Shown here: one piece after another, positions 45,854-55,471 of the stretch
How the letters are laid out: each line of letters begins with the position of its first letter
Position numbering within the stretch: the first letter of the stretch is position 1
Assembly: GCF_000013665.1 (NCBI RefSeq)
Contig: NC_007912.1
Coordinates: 1,343,501 to 1,407,500, forward strand
Reading direction: 5' to 3'
Length of the DNA stretch: 64,000 nucleotides
Origin: Saccharophagus degradans 2-40
GTDB taxonomy: Bacteria; Pseudomonadota; Gammaproteobacteria; Pseudomonadales; Cellvibrionaceae
Program-made: the position numbers and the translations under genes
Notes under the pieces: model-generated
What the model was told of the DNA's origin: nothing
Database searches by the model: none
What the model saw: the letters and a program-made list of their open reading frames with translations, nothing else

Positions 45854-47236
45854 TTACAGCGACGACTTCGCCTCGGCACTTTCGCTTAGAATATCTGATG
45901 CCGCATAGCGGGTGTTTGTGGTTGGCTCAAGTTCCGCTATCCAAACTTGGGTTTGGTTTTGGAAGCGCGCCATCTCAGATTTTGCTATCGAATCTGCTTT
46001 AGGTAGTTTGTTGATAACTGTACGCGGGTTGCGGTGCACGCCGTCTAACAAAAACTCGTAGTGTAAATGTGGGGCTTGCGACAAACCGGTAGAGCCTACA
46101 CTGCCAATGCGTTGTTTTTGTTTTACTCGGTCGCCTTTTTTAACGAAGCGTTTATGCAGGTGAAGGTATTTGGTTTGAATATTGTTGCCGTGTTGAATAA
46201 CAATATAGTTGCCGTTGTATTGGGTGTAGCCCGACGCGATAACACGGCCGGCGCCAGCCGCCCATACGGGGGTGCCTCTATCGGCGGCGTAATCGGTGCC
46301 GCGGTGAGGCCTAACTACTTTAGTAATAGGGTGCAAGCGCTTGGGGTTAAAGTTAGAGCTTATGCGGCGGAAGTCGAGAGGTGCGCGTAAAAATGCTTTG
46401 CGCATGCTGGTGCCATCTGGGGCGTAATAGCTGCTTTCGCCGTCTTCGTTTACATAGCGCACCGCGCGAAACGCTTCGCCTTGGTTAATAAACTCCGCAG
46501 CAAGTATCTCTCCATTGCCCAGCTTTTCACCGTCTAAAAATTTCTCTTCGTATAGCACTTTAAAGGTGTCGCCCTTGCGAATATCCAAGGCGAAATCCAC
46601 GTCCCAACCGAATATGTTGGCAAATTCCATAATCAGGCGGTCGTCTAAATTGGCCTGCATGCCGGCATCAAATAAGCTTGTGCTTATTTTGCCGCTGCGC
46701 GAAGCAGAATGGATATCTGGCTGACGAACAATTTCTTCAAAGTCGTAGCCCGAATCTAACTTGGTATATACCAGCTTATTTAGGCGGCTTTTCACATACT
46801 GCAGTTCAACCAGTTCGCCTTCATCGCTTATGCTGAACTCTAAGGTATGGCCCGGAAACAGCTTGGTAAGCCGCTTGCTATCTGCATTGCCATTAAGCAG
46901 GCCAATCATATGCTTATCGCTGAGGCCCGCACGTTTGAATATAAGGGATAGATTGTCCCCTGAGCGCACCGTTTGGTTTGAAATGCGATAGGGCGTTTGC
47001 TTAACCTCTGGGGGAGGCGGCTCTACAGGTAGTGTAATAGGTTGCTCATCTACCTGGCTTAGTGCAGGGATGGCTATTACCTGTTCGTGGCGACTGGCCG
47101 AGGCATTATCGCTAGGAAGCATCGATGCGCCGACGAGAACCACAGATAAAGCCGCAACGGCTATAAAGTGCGCGCGTGGAAAGTGCTTAACAAAGCCTAA
47201 GGCAGGGCTTTTCTTAATTTTTTCAAAGGCTTCCAT
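45854..47236 (-). CDS. M23 family murein DD-endopeptidase with LysM/OapA-like domain (MepM-like)
   Basis: 460 residues from the ATG at 47236. An N-terminal membrane anchor (about 25-45), a Pro-rich stretch, a LysM/OapA-like region (about 75-130: RSGDNLSLIFKRAGLSDKHM), then the lysostaphin-like M23 domain (about 320-420) with HRGTDYAADRGTPVWA (HxxxD), YLHLHKRFVKKGDRV and the HLHYEF HxH motif. The metal ligands are complete, so an active periplasmic endopeptidase is expected, cutting peptide crosslinks to allow wall growth. It is co-transcribed with anmK. Confidence 0.93.
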   Translation of the reverse strand: MEAFEKIKKSPALGFVKHFPRAHFIAVAALSVVLVGASMLPSDNASASRHEQVIAIPALSQVDEQPITLPVEPPPPEVKQTPYRISNQTVRSGDNLSLIFKRAGLSDKHMIGLLNGNADSKRLTKLFPGHTLEFSISDEGELVELQYVKSRLNKLVYTKLDSGYDFEEIVRQPDIHSASRSGKISTSLFDAGMQANLDDRLIMEFANIFGWDVDFALDIRKGDTFKVLYEEKFLDGEKLGNGEILAAEFINQGEAFRAVRYVNEDGESSYYAPDGTSMRKAFLRAPLDFRRISSNFNPKRLHPITKVVRPHRGTDYAADRGTPVWAAGAGRVIASGYTQYNGNYIVIQHGNNIQTKYLHLHKRFVKKGDRVKQKQRIGSVGSTGLSQAPHLHYEFLLDGVHRNPRTVINKLPKADSIAKSEMARFQNQTQVWIAELEPTTNTRYAASDILSESAEAKSSL

Positions 47237-47430
47237 TAATAATCTCAGGTACTTCGTCAAATCTTGACAATATTACGCTAATGTATAACAGAAAACTGTA
47301 CAAATATCATTCGATATTGGAAAACTAAGCAAAAAAAACTTGTGTGTGTTTTGAAGAGTTTGTTTTACCCGTATTTTTCGGTATGGTTGCGCCCTAATTT
47401 TACGGTTTAAGCTATAAAGGTAAACAGAGT

Positions 47431-48735
47431 ATGAGTGGTGTGGATACTGGATTGTTAGCAGATTTGGAAGCTCGCGGTCTTATTGCGCAAATGACGGGCG
47501 ATGATCAATTGGCGGAGCATCTTTCGACCTCTCGCACCTTGTATTGTGGCTTCGACCCCACTGCCGACAGCTTGCATATTGGCAGCCTTGTGCCATTGCT
47601 AACGCTTAAGCGTTTTCAGATGGCAGGCCACAAGCCCTTGGCTCTTGTTGGTGGCGCCACGGGCCTTATTGGCGACCCTAGCTTTAAAGCGCAAGAGCGC
47701 AAATTAAACACGCCAGATATTGTGGCGGGTTGGGTGGATAAGCTAAAGGCGCAAGTATCACAATTTATTGATTTTGATAGCGGCGAAAACGTGGCAGAAG
47801 TAGTCAATAACCTAGATTGGATTGGCTCCGTTAATGTGCTGGATTTTCTGCGCGACGTGGGCAAGCACTTTTCTATTAATAATATGATTCAGAAAGAATC
47901 CGTTAAGCAGCGTATAGATCGCGAAGGCGCGGGCATCTCTTTTACTGAATTCACCTATATGATTTTGCAGTCCTACGATTTTGCCGAGCTGTACAAGCAA
48001 AATAATTGTACATTGCAAATTGGTGGCTCAGATCAGTGGGGCAATATTACCGGTGGTATCGACTTAGCGCGCCGTATGTACAGTGGTCAAACCTTTGGGT
48101 TAACGCTGCCTTTGGTGACTAAATCTGACGGCACTAAGTTTGGTAAAACCGAATCTGGCACCATTTGGTTAGACCCATCTAAGACCTCGCCTTACGCGTT
48201 TTATCAATTCTGGTTGAACTCGGCTGACGCCGATGTATATAAATTCTTGCGCTACTTTACCTTTTTAACGCCAAAAGAAATTGACGATATTGAAGCGGCA
48301 GATGCAGCAGCGCAAGGGCGGCCACAGGCGCAGGGTATTCTTGCCAAGGAAGTCACTCGTCTGGTGCACGGCGAAGAAGGTTTGGTAGCTGCCGAGCGCA
48401 TTACTGCGTGTATGTTTAATGGCACATTGGCCGATTTGAGTGAAACAGATTTGGAGCAGCTAAAATTAGATGGCTTGCCTGCAAGCGATTTGGATGTTGG
48501 CGCCATTGGCGATACGCCTTTAACCACACTGCTAACCGATTGCGGCATGGCCAAAGCGGGCCGCGAAGTGAAAGATGCGCTAGGCCGCAATGCGGTGTTA
48601 ATAAACGGCGAAGCCAAAGGGGCGGAACATAATATGCAAGCTGCTGAATGCTTCGCGAAAGAACATGCGTTATTTGGTCGCTTCTTTTTGGTGAAATTAG
48701 GTAAAAAGAAAAACCACTTATTTGAAATTGTTTAA
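47431..48735 (+). CDS. tyrS: Tyrosyl-tRNA synthetase
   Basis: 434 residues. Class I synthetase with HIGS (49-52) and a KFGKT version of KMSKS, plus the tyrosine/tRNA-binding YDFAELYKQ and [11 protein letters not shown]-terminal S4 domain ([19 protein letters not shown]) is present. This is the TyrRS type found in Escherichia coli. It is divergent from the M23 gene. A GC-rich hairpin without a T run follows (about 48764-48782). Confidence 0.97.
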   Translation: MSGVDTGLLADLEARGLIAQMTGDDQLAEHLSTSRTLYCGFDPTADSLHIGSLVPLLTLKRFQMAGHKPLALVGGATGLIGDPSFKAQERKLNTPDIVAGWVDKLKAQVSQFIDFDSGENVAEVVNNLDWIGSVNVLDFLRDVGKHFSINNMIQKESVKQRIDREGAGISFTEFTYMILQSYDFAELYKQNNCTLQIGGSDQWGNITGGIDLARRMYSGQTFGLTLPLVTKSDGTKFGKTESGTIWLDPSKTSPYAFYQFWLNSADADVYKFLRYFTFLTPKEIDDIEAADAAAQGRPQAQGILAKEVTRLVHGEEGLVAAERITACMFNGTLADLSETDLEQLKLDGLPASDLDVGAIGDTPLTTLLTDCGMAKAGREVKDALGRNAVLINGEAKGAEHNMQAAECFAKEHALFGRFFLVKLGKKKNHLFEIV

Positions 48736-48840
48736 ACGGCAAATTTAAATGGGTGAGATGTTTTAGGCGCGCTTTGCGGCGCGCTCTAAATTGCCCTACC
48801 GCTCGACGCCTGGTTTACTTGGGCGTTGCACTAGCCAATC

Positions 48841-50598
48841 TTAATCAACATGATGCGAAGTGTGAATAAATAATTGCTTTGTATTGATCTCTTGTTTCAA
48901 GCTAATCTTACCCGCGCCGCCTGCGCGCATTAAACTATTTAGCAAAGCTTCGCCTAGGGGTTTAACTAAAATAGTCACGTTATCCTCTAGCTGTAATTGC
49001 TTGGCTTTCATTGATTTGTTAGTGGTAGTTAAGTAGTTGTGGTTAGTGGGTTTGCCTATCACTTTCTTAATTTGGGCTAATTCTGCTAAGGCTGTGGCTG
49101 TATTATCGAAGCCGGCGTCCACGATGATTGTGTTTGGTTTTAGCTCGCTATCTTTTAGTTCGGCGAGCAGCTTTTGTGTTGATTCTTCTGCAATGACATC
49201 GCACCCTCTTTCTCTATAAAACGTAGCCGTATATTCCCGTGCTACTTTATCGGGTTCTACCAAAGCGATCACGGTTTTGGGGGCTATGTCTGGCGCTGTG
49301 CTGGTAACAGGTAGCAGATGTAGCGGTTGCTGGTTGTTACTGCTATTGGCAAAAGGCAAATAAACACGAAACACAGAGCCAAGGCCGGGGTAGCTATTCG
49401 ATTCAGTCTTATGGCCTAGCAACTCCGCGAGCTGATTCACCATTGCCAGCACCGTATCGACTTCGGATTTAAGCTTGGTGCCCGGTGCGGCGCTATGTTT
49501 ATCGCTGTTGCGAATTTCAAGCACAACTTGTGAATTTTCTACGTGGCAAGCTAGGGTAATTTCCCCGGTGGTGGATTGGCGGAGCGACTGGCAAACAAAA
49601 TAGCGCAGTGCGTTCTCAAGTATGAGCGGGTCGGAATGTACAAGCAGGTCGGCCGTTTCTACCGCTAACGATAACCCTTTCTTTTGCGCAACCGGCGCAA
49701 ATACTTCTGCAAGGTTTTCCATTAATTCTTGCACGCGAAAGCTGTGCGCTTCCGGTTTAATAATGTTTGCCTCTAGCATCGCGATATCTTGCAGGGCTTC
49801 GAACTTAAAATTTAGCCGATTAAGGTGCGATTTAATCGTTGCGAGTGTGCGTTGCTGTTGCTCAGAATTCGCTTCGCTAAAGGTGTTAACCATTAGGCTT
49901 AGTGTATGTAGCGTTGGGCGTAGGTTGGTATCGGCGAGCTCAATAAGGCGCTGCTGGTTATTGGCGGTTATCTCTGCTTGCTGCTCTAAGTTACTCACCT
50001 GTTCTTCAAGCTCTTTGTTTTTGGTTCGTAGCGTTAATGAAGCTAACAGCGAGCGGTTTAACCGCATATACATGTAACTGAGCCCAAGTATAAAAATAAG
50101 GCAGAACGCGGCGAGCGTGGTTTGAGCTTTGCTTCCAGAGAGCACAAGCCAGATCATCATTGGGATAAATGATGTTAAGAAAAACGCGTAGAAAGCGGGT
50201 GCGTAAGCATAGAGCGAGGTGAGTGAGCCAGCCGCCATGCCTGTCAGCACGAAAAACATGAATATTTGATACTGCACTGTGTCTGGCTGAAAAAACATAA
50301 TGCTGGCAGAAGCCCAGACAATGCCGGATAGCGCACAACCGAAAACAAATAAATCCGCGTAAAACCGACTGAATTCATTGTGTTTGCGTATGCGATACAT
50401 CAACCAAAAGCTAACCCGAATTGCACATACGGTGAGCATCATTAGCCCCCACCCAATTAATAGGGGTTGCGGGGCAATAGGGCTAAAGCCATAAATTAGT
50501 AAGCCTGCTACCGCGAGGTTCACTACCACCATTGCCGTGTTTTGCTGATAAAGAATGGCAACTTGTTCCCGAAGGATTTGTTCTGATTGGGGGGCCAT
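48841..50598 (-). CDS. Histidine-kinase-like membrane protein lacking the phospho-His, with a REC-like C-terminus
   Basis: 585 residues from the ATG at 50598, chosen for AAGGAG nine bases upstream. Six to seven membrane segments (about 25-180), a coiled coil (about 190-225), a DHp-like region where the usual SHELRTPL reads ADTNLRPTL, so the phospho-accepting His is Asn; an ATPase-like domain retaining an Asn in LENALRYFV and a GLGSVFRVYLP glycine loop but otherwise weak; then a REC-like domain (about 430-545) with an acidic start (VEPDK) and an Asp in TIIVDAGF at the phospho-acceptor place. It may act as a non-kinase regulator or accept phosphate from another kinase. No partner gene is adjacent; a transporter gene is divergent. 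Confidence 0.72.
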   Translation of the reverse strand: MAPQSEQILREQVAILYQQNTAMVVVNLAVAGLLIYGFSPIAPQPLLIGWGLMMLTVCAIRVSFWLMYRIRKHNEFSRFYADLFVFGCALSGIVWASASIMFFQPDTVQYQIFMFFVLTGMAAGSLTSLYAYAPAFYAFFLTSFIPMMIWLVLSGSKAQTTLAAFCLIFILGLSYMYMRLNRSLLASLTLRTKNKELEEQVSNLEQQAEITANNQQRLIELADTNLRPTLHTLSLMVNTFSEANSEQQQRTLATIKSHLNRLNFKFEALQDIAMLEANIIKPEAHSFRVQELMENLAEVFAPVAQKKGLSLAVETADLLVHSDPLILENALRYFVCQSLRQSTTGEITLACHVENSQVVLEIRNSDKHSAAPGTKLKSEVDTVLAMVNQLAELLGHKTESNSYPGLGSVFRVYLPFANSSNNQQPLHLLPVTSTAPDIAPKTVIALVEPDKVAREYTATFYRERGCDVIAEESTQKLLAELKDSELKPNTIIVDAGFDNTATALAELAQIKKVIGKPTNHNYLTTTNKSMKAKQLQLEDNVTILVKPLGEALLNSLMRAGGAGKISLKQEINTKQLFIHTSHHVD

Positions 50599-50928
50599 AG
50601 CCTTGTGCTCCTTGCTTGTAGCTTTTTTCACGGCGATACGTTTAACGCGCGTGGTCCCACATATTAGCACTAGCGACGATATAGCCATATAGGTTGATTA
50701 AATAAGCTGCAATTATGGATGGGATAACCGGAGGGTGGCTGAGTGAAAAACAACCATGAAAACGTATGGATAAGACCATTTGTATGCTCTGCAGGTGTAT
50801 TTATATTATAAAAAGCTCGAAAAATTTATTATTATCAGGTAGCCTTCTAATGTAAACTTAGTCTTATCTTGTTTTAATAATACGAATCATTTACAACAAA
50901 AATAACTCTAATATCTATAGGTTTAATT
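50599..50928. other. Divergent intergenic region upstream of the SSS transporter
   Basis: About 330 bases, very AT-rich in the right half (TTTATATTATAAAAAG, TAATAATACG). It should carry promoters for both divergent genes, but no -35/-10 pair with good spacing was recognised, and no gene. Confidence 0.4.
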
Positions 50929-52491
50929 ATGCAGCTCGAAACAATCGACATAGTCCTATTTGTGGCCTATGTCATAGGGTTAATAGCCCTCGCCTTATGG
51001 GTGTCCCGCGAAAAACCTGGGCACAATACAAATACTAGCGACTACTTCTTAGCAGGTAATAGCTTACCTTGGTGGGCCATTGGTGCATCGCTTATTGCAG
51101 CTAATATCTCGGCAGAGCAAATTATTGGTATGTCTGGCTCTGGTTTTAAAATTGGGCTGGCTATTGCTTCCTACGAGTGGATGGCGGCTATTACGCTCAT
51201 TATTGTAGGTAAGTATTTTTTACCAGTGTTTTTAAAGCGCGGCATTTATACCATGCCGCAATTCCTAGAGCAGCGCTACGATCACCGTGTTCGTACAATT
51301 TTGGCTGTGTTCTGGTTGGGGGTGTACATCTTTGTAAACCTTACCGCCGTTTTGTGGTTGGGCGCTCTGGCAATTAACACCATTACCGGCGTAGATATGA
51401 TCTACGGCATGATTTTTCTTGGCACCTTCTCAGTTGTTTATTCCCTTTACGGTGGTTTAAAAGCTGTAGCGCTTACCGATATTGTGCAAGTGTTGGTACT
51501 GGTGGCTGGGGGGTTGATCCTTTCTTATATTTGTTTGGACTTGCTCGGCAAAGGCGATGGTGTCATTGCAGGCTTTAGCGTGCTTACCCATGCGGTACCC
51601 GAAAAGTTCGATATGATATTAGAGGAGGGTAACCCCAACTACATGGACTTGCCTGGCTTGTCTGTACTGCTTGGCGGTATGTGGGTAATGAACGTGTCTT
51701 ATTGGGGTTTTAACCAATACATTATTCAGCGTACTTTGGCGGCCAAGAGCTTAGCCGAAGGGCAGAAGGGTATTGCTTTCGCCGCCTATCTAAAACTACT
51801 TATGCCGGTGATAGTTGTATTGCCGGGTATTGCCGCGGTTATTCTTGCCCCTGATTTAGCAAAACCTGATCAGGCCTACCCAGAAATGATGACCTTAATG
51901 CCCTCCGGCATTAAAGGAATTGTGTTTGCTGCGTTAGTGGCTGCCATTGTGTCATCGCTTGGCTCTATGACTAACAGTATCTCTACCATTTTCACTATGG
52001 ATTTGTACTGTCATATGAAGCCCAACGAGTCACAAACGCATTACGTGACTGTTGGTCGTACCGTAGCGTTGGTGTCGTTAATATTGGCAATTATCTGCGC
52101 TAAACCTTTGCTTGGTAGTTTCGATCAGGCTTTCCAATACATTCAAAATTTCACCGGCTTCTTTACGCCGGGTATTTGTGTGTTGTTCCTTTTAGGTCTG
52201 TTCTGGAAAAAAGCAACAGCCAATGGCGCGCTTGCGGCCGCGCTAGTATCGTTTGTGGCTTCGATTGCATTCTTTTTTGCGGCGCCCAACGTACCGTTTA
52301 TGGATCGCGTTGCTATTGTATTTTTGCTTAGCTTTATTACCGCAATATTTGTATCCATATTGGAAGGCAATAAAGATCAAGAGAAAGCGGTGGATTTAGA
52401 GGGGATTAACTTTAAAACTAAAACCTCATTCAACATCGCAACACTTGGCGTTATTGCAATTCTTATCGCCTTATACGCCACCTGGTGGTAA
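50929..52491 (+). CDS. Sodium/solute symporter (SSS/SGLT family), probably a sugar transporter
   Basis: 520 residues with about 14 membrane segments. The N-terminus DIVLFVAYVIGLIALALWVSR and DYFLAGNSLPWWAIGASLIAANISAEQIIGMSGSGF are typical of the vSGLT-like subgroup, and SSLGSMTNSISTIFTMDLY carries the Ser residues of the Na2 site. It is expected to import a sugar or sugar acid with Na+ in the inner membrane. The solute cannot be read from sequence. A terminator follows, so it is monocistronic; the FadR-type regulator two genes on could control it. Confidence 0.92.
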   Translation: MQLETIDIVLFVAYVIGLIALALWVSREKPGHNTNTSDYFLAGNSLPWWAIGASLIAANISAEQIIGMSGSGFKIGLAIASYEWMAAITLIIVGKYFLPVFLKRGIYTMPQFLEQRYDHRVRTILAVFWLGVYIFVNLTAVLWLGALAINTITGVDMIYGMIFLGTFSVVYSLYGGLKAVALTDIVQVLVLVAGGLILSYICLDLLGKGDGVIAGFSVLTHAVPEKFDMILEEGNPNYMDLPGLSVLLGGMWVMNVSYWGFNQYIIQRTLAAKSLAEGQKGIAFAAYLKLLMPVIVVLPGIAAVILAPDLAKPDQAYPEMMTLMPSGIKGIVFAALVAAIVSSLGSMTNSISTIFTMDLYCHMKPNESQTHYVTVGRTVALVSLILAIICAKPLLGSFDQAFQYIQNFTGFFTPGICVLFLLGLFWKKATANGALAAALVSFVASIAFFFAAPNVPFMDRVAIVFLLSFITAIFVSILEGNKDQEKAVDLEGINFKTKTSFNIATLGVIAILIALYATWW

Positions 52492-52524
52492 TAGGTAATA
52501 AGGCGGTATTAGTATTAATTTCAG

Positions 52525-52549
52525 CGGCACCTTCGGGTGCCGTTTTTAT
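52525..52549 (+). terminator. Terminator after the SSS transporter gene
   Basis: CGGCACC-TTCG-GGTGCCG followed by TTTTT. Confidence 0.9.
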
Positions 52550-52665
52550 TTCTGTATTGTAAGTTTGTAACCAGAATGTCATTGAGTAGTCGCTAAAACG
52601 TCATCTCTTCTATTTACCCTGCGCTAAACCGTGAACGTTAGTAAGTGTAAGGAAGAGCGTGTGCT

Positions 52666-53826
52666 ATGCGAGTATCTACCCCATTGTTATCGCAGGTTGG
52701 TCATCATGTTGATAGCCGCGTGCGACGTTATCGCGGTGTGTTTTATTGGCCGGCGTATAAACATTACCGACGTTGGCGTTTGGAGCAAAACTACCAAATC
52801 CCAGCCGATACGCCATTGGTGGTATTCGATTTTTCTCATACACGTATCGATGGCCCACAGGGACGACGATTCTATGCGCTATTTATCTATTTTATTCGCG
52901 CCGGCTATTATCCCGTCTTAAAAGATAGCTACCTGTTTCTAGCCAATATAAACAAGCGCCATAAAGCCTATTGTTTAGAGCACCGCTTCTCTCTAATTAA
53001 GAGCTTAAGTGACTTAAAGCGCCCCTATGTGTTGGTAACCGATCGCACCTATAAAAAAACTGAGCCGCAACTGGCGAGTAAAGTTGTAACCATTGATTAT
53101 AGGCCGGGCTACAGCGAGTCCGACAAATGTTTCCCAATGCCTTTCCCAATGTTTTCGGGGGTATATCGAAACGGGCAAGATCTGATGGTGGATCAGCTGC
53201 GGCATGCGCCTAGGCAATGGCAAATATTGTTTGGTGGCGATGCGGCGACCAAAAAGTATTCCCAAGTAACTATTGCCGATGTTTATAGCAAAATCCCCAG
53301 AGCAGAAGTACTCGATGTGTTGCGTACCGAGCTTGACGGTGGCGCTATAAAAGAGCCTCTAGCCCAAACAGAACTAGATTGCTTAAAGGCGGAGCCACAT
53401 CGTGGCTTGGTGATTATCAACACCCGACATTGCCAAATCGACACGGCCGATTGGCTAGCTACCATAGCTAAAGCTAGATTTTTTCTAGCTTGCCCTGGCG
53501 TACGCTACCCTATGTCGCATAACGCCATAGAGGCGCTTGCGGTTGGTACCGTGCCAATTATTCAGTACCCAGAGCTTTTTTTCCCGCCGCTAGAGCATAA
53601 CGTAAACTGCTTGGTGTATAAAAATAAGCAAGAACTTGTGGATGTTTTAAAACGGGCGATGAGCATGCCACCAGAAGATGTTGCGACTTTATCGACTAGG
53701 GCGGCAGCTTATTATGATCAGTTTTTGGAGCCTAAAAGGGTTGTGCAGCGGCTGCTTGCGCACAACCCAGGGAATGTGAACCTAAGGCTGTTGCCCTTTC
53801 TTAAAAAGGGCGGTGGTTTCGCCTAG
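52666..53826 (+). CDS. Exostosin/GT-B-like glycosyltransferase
   Basis: 386 residues, no signal peptide or membrane segment. The C-terminal half has a nucleotide-sugar-binding look: ARFFLACPGVRYPMSHNAIEALAVGTVPIIQYPELFFPPLEHNVNCLVY is the arrangement seen in exostosin-like and GT-B transferases, where the Glu of SHNAIEAL binds the sugar nucleotide. The N-terminal half (PLVVFDFSHTRIDGPQGRRFYALFIYFIRAGYYPVL) may bind the acceptor. Acceptor and product are unknown. No other glycan gene adjoins it. AAGGAA lies rather far (about 13 bases) before the start. It converges with the GntR gene, 7 bases between stops. Confidence 0.72.
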   Translation: MRVSTPLLSQVGHHVDSRVRRYRGVFYWPAYKHYRRWRLEQNYQIPADTPLVVFDFSHTRIDGPQGRRFYALFIYFIRAGYYPVLKDSYLFLANINKRHKAYCLEHRFSLIKSLSDLKRPYVLVTDRTYKKTEPQLASKVVTIDYRPGYSESDKCFPMPFPMFSGVYRNGQDLMVDQLRHAPRQWQILFGGDAATKKYSQVTIADVYSKIPRAEVLDVLRTELDGGAIKEPLAQTELDCLKAEPHRGLVIINTRHCQIDTADWLATIAKARFFLACPGVRYPMSHNAIEALAVGTVPIIQYPELFFPPLEHNVNCLVYKNKQELVDVLKRAMSMPPEDVATLSTRAAAYYDQFLEPKRVVQRLLAHNPGNVNLRLLPFLKKGGGFA

Positions 53827-53833
53827 CTTGCAG

Positions 53834-54550
53834 TTACAGGGCTTCTTGGCGAACGAGTTCTGAATCAATTAATGCAATGGCTTCTTTATGAATTTCTTCA
53901 CAGTAGCGGCGTGCGTCGGCGGGGTTTCCTTCGGTAATGGCATTAAAAATAGCTGCGTGGATGTTGTAGTCGGCAGCTTGCACACCCTTAATTTGGTTGG
54001 AGAAACGAATGCTGACCCGCAACGCCGTCTCGATAAAACTGCGTAATTGCACATAAAACGGGTTGCCTGTGGCCATTAGAATACTAATGTGGAATTCAAT
54101 ATCGGCATCTAGTGGATCATCCAGCCCTTTTTCGGCAGCCTTCATTCTAGCTAGCGCTGTTTCTAAATTTCTTAGTTTGGTAACCGTGGCACCAACAGCG
54201 GCGAGCTCGGCTGCTGCAGGCTCAATTGCGCCGCGCAACTGTAAAAAGTGCTTTAGCATTTGCAGGGTGGGCTTGCCGCTTAGTATCCAACCCAAAACAT
54301 CTGTGTCAAACAGGTTCCAGCGGTCGCGGGGTAAAACCCGTATGCCTTGGCGAGGCCGGGAAGATATTAGCCCTTTGGCGGTGAGCATTTTTACCGCTTC
54401 GCGCACCGCGCTGCGACTAATGCTAAATTGATCACAAATCTCGGCTTCAGAAGGTAAGCTTTGGGCGACATCGTATTTGCCGTGAACAATCGCTTTACCT
54501 AGGTCGTGTACGAGTTGTTGAGTAAGATTTCTGCTGGGACTAGATTCCAT
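53834..54550 (-). CDS. GntR/FadR-family transcriptional regulator (FCD domain)
   Basis: 238 residues. A winged helix at about 10-75 (LPSEAEICDQFSISRSAVREAVKMLTAKGLISSRPRQGIRVL) and an FCD effector domain (about 90-230) with the metal/ligand-binding DADIEFHISILMATGN and NYNIHAAIFNAI-like His residues. FCD regulators commonly sense hexuronates, galactonate or other organic acids, which fits the pectin/alginate genes around. Targets may include its own divergent side (the 55 kb TonB receptor operon) or the SSS gene; neither was shown. Confidence 0.88.
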   Translation of the reverse strand: MESSPSRNLTQQLVHDLGKAIVHGKYDVAQSLPSEAEICDQFSISRSAVREAVKMLTAKGLISSRPRQGIRVLPRDRWNLFDTDVLGWILSGKPTLQMLKHFLQLRGAIEPAAAELAAVGATVTKLRNLETALARMKAAEKGLDDPLDADIEFHISILMATGNPFYVQLRSFIETALRVSIRFSNQIKGVQAADYNIHAAIFNAITEGNPADARRYCEEIHKEAIALIDSELVRQEAL

Positions 54551-55471
54551 TATTATTATTGCCGCTATTTAAGGTCGAAGGAATTTTTGCCGATATTAGC
54601 ACAGGGGTCTAATAGCGCGAACCTCCTTGATAGAGGAAACGCTTCTATATACAGCAGAAATTTAATTTTTACGTGTTTATATCACTTCTGCTGTGTAGCT
54701 CTTTACATATCGCTTAGTGTTTTACCTGTGCGCTGCTGAAGTTGTTTGGTCGTATTTTCTGGAATGCAAACGGTTACAAAATTGGTTAAAGAAAATCATT
54801 TCGTTTTAAGTAAGTTAAAACCTAACACATTATCAAATAGTCATACTTAATGTCACTTCCCTTATTTATCCCTTCTTTTTTCAAATCGCTGTTATTTCTT
54901 CTAAATTTCCAACCCTTTACTTTCATTGCACTAAACTCTTTTAAAGAGAGCCAAATTTCATTTGACTTTAACTTCACTGAATTAAGGATTAAATGGATGC
55001 AAGGGTTGGCGTTCATTTCAAATTTTGAGACGTATTTGGGTTTGCTGCGCTAACACATAACTTTAGCCCTAGGGCGATTTCGCAAATTTGTACGTTTACT
55101 GTTGGGAAGCATTGGGTTTCTCAAGAATGAATACATTGCTTGGTATCCAGTTTGATTGTCGTATCAGCTTCGGTCGACGATTAAATAGCGCATAAGTTGC
55201 CTTTATGGCATGTTATGGTCATAATGACAAATATTGGTGCGCTAGTGTACAGCCGTATACACCAAGAGCGTACAGATCCAGCGGGATTGCTGAGGTTACG
55301 GTATTAATAATCAATAAAATGCTTAGTTAGATAAAAATAAAAAACAGGCGGGAAAAAGCGTAAAACCCAAAATCGAAGTCGTTTTTAGATGGTTAAGGTC
55401 GCGTTTTTTTCATTCACTTTAGAATTTTTTCAACCAAAAAAATCAACCTATAATAACAACGGGGAATATCT
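54551..55471. other. Long intergenic region between the GntR gene and the TonB receptor
   Basis: About 920 bases, AT-rich, with no supported gene. Imperfect inverted repeat GTGTAC..TATACAC at 55245-55262 could be an operator. TATAAT occurs at 55449-55454, only 18 bases before the receptor start, without a matching -35. Small overlapping frames around 54822-55053 on both strands look like AT-rich noise. The length suggests a large regulatory region or an unannotated small RNA. Confidence 0.45.
55245..55262. promoter_or_regulatory. Candidate operator (imperfect inverted repeat)
   Basis: GTGTACAGCCGTATACAC: outer GTGTA/TACAC half-sites with a partly symmetric centre, in the gap between the GntR gene and the receptor. 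The size suits a dimeric regulator. Not matched to a known consensus. Confidence 0.3.

Noticed and set aside
47265..47290. TTGACA followed by TATAAC upstream of tyrS
   Set aside because: Spacing is only 14 bp and it lies about 145 bases before tyrS; not good enough to call a promoter.
54822..55053. Two overlapping AT-rich frames on opposite strands before the TonB receptor
   Set aside because: Low-complexity Phe/Lys/Asn-rich translations, no ribosome site; AT-rich noise.
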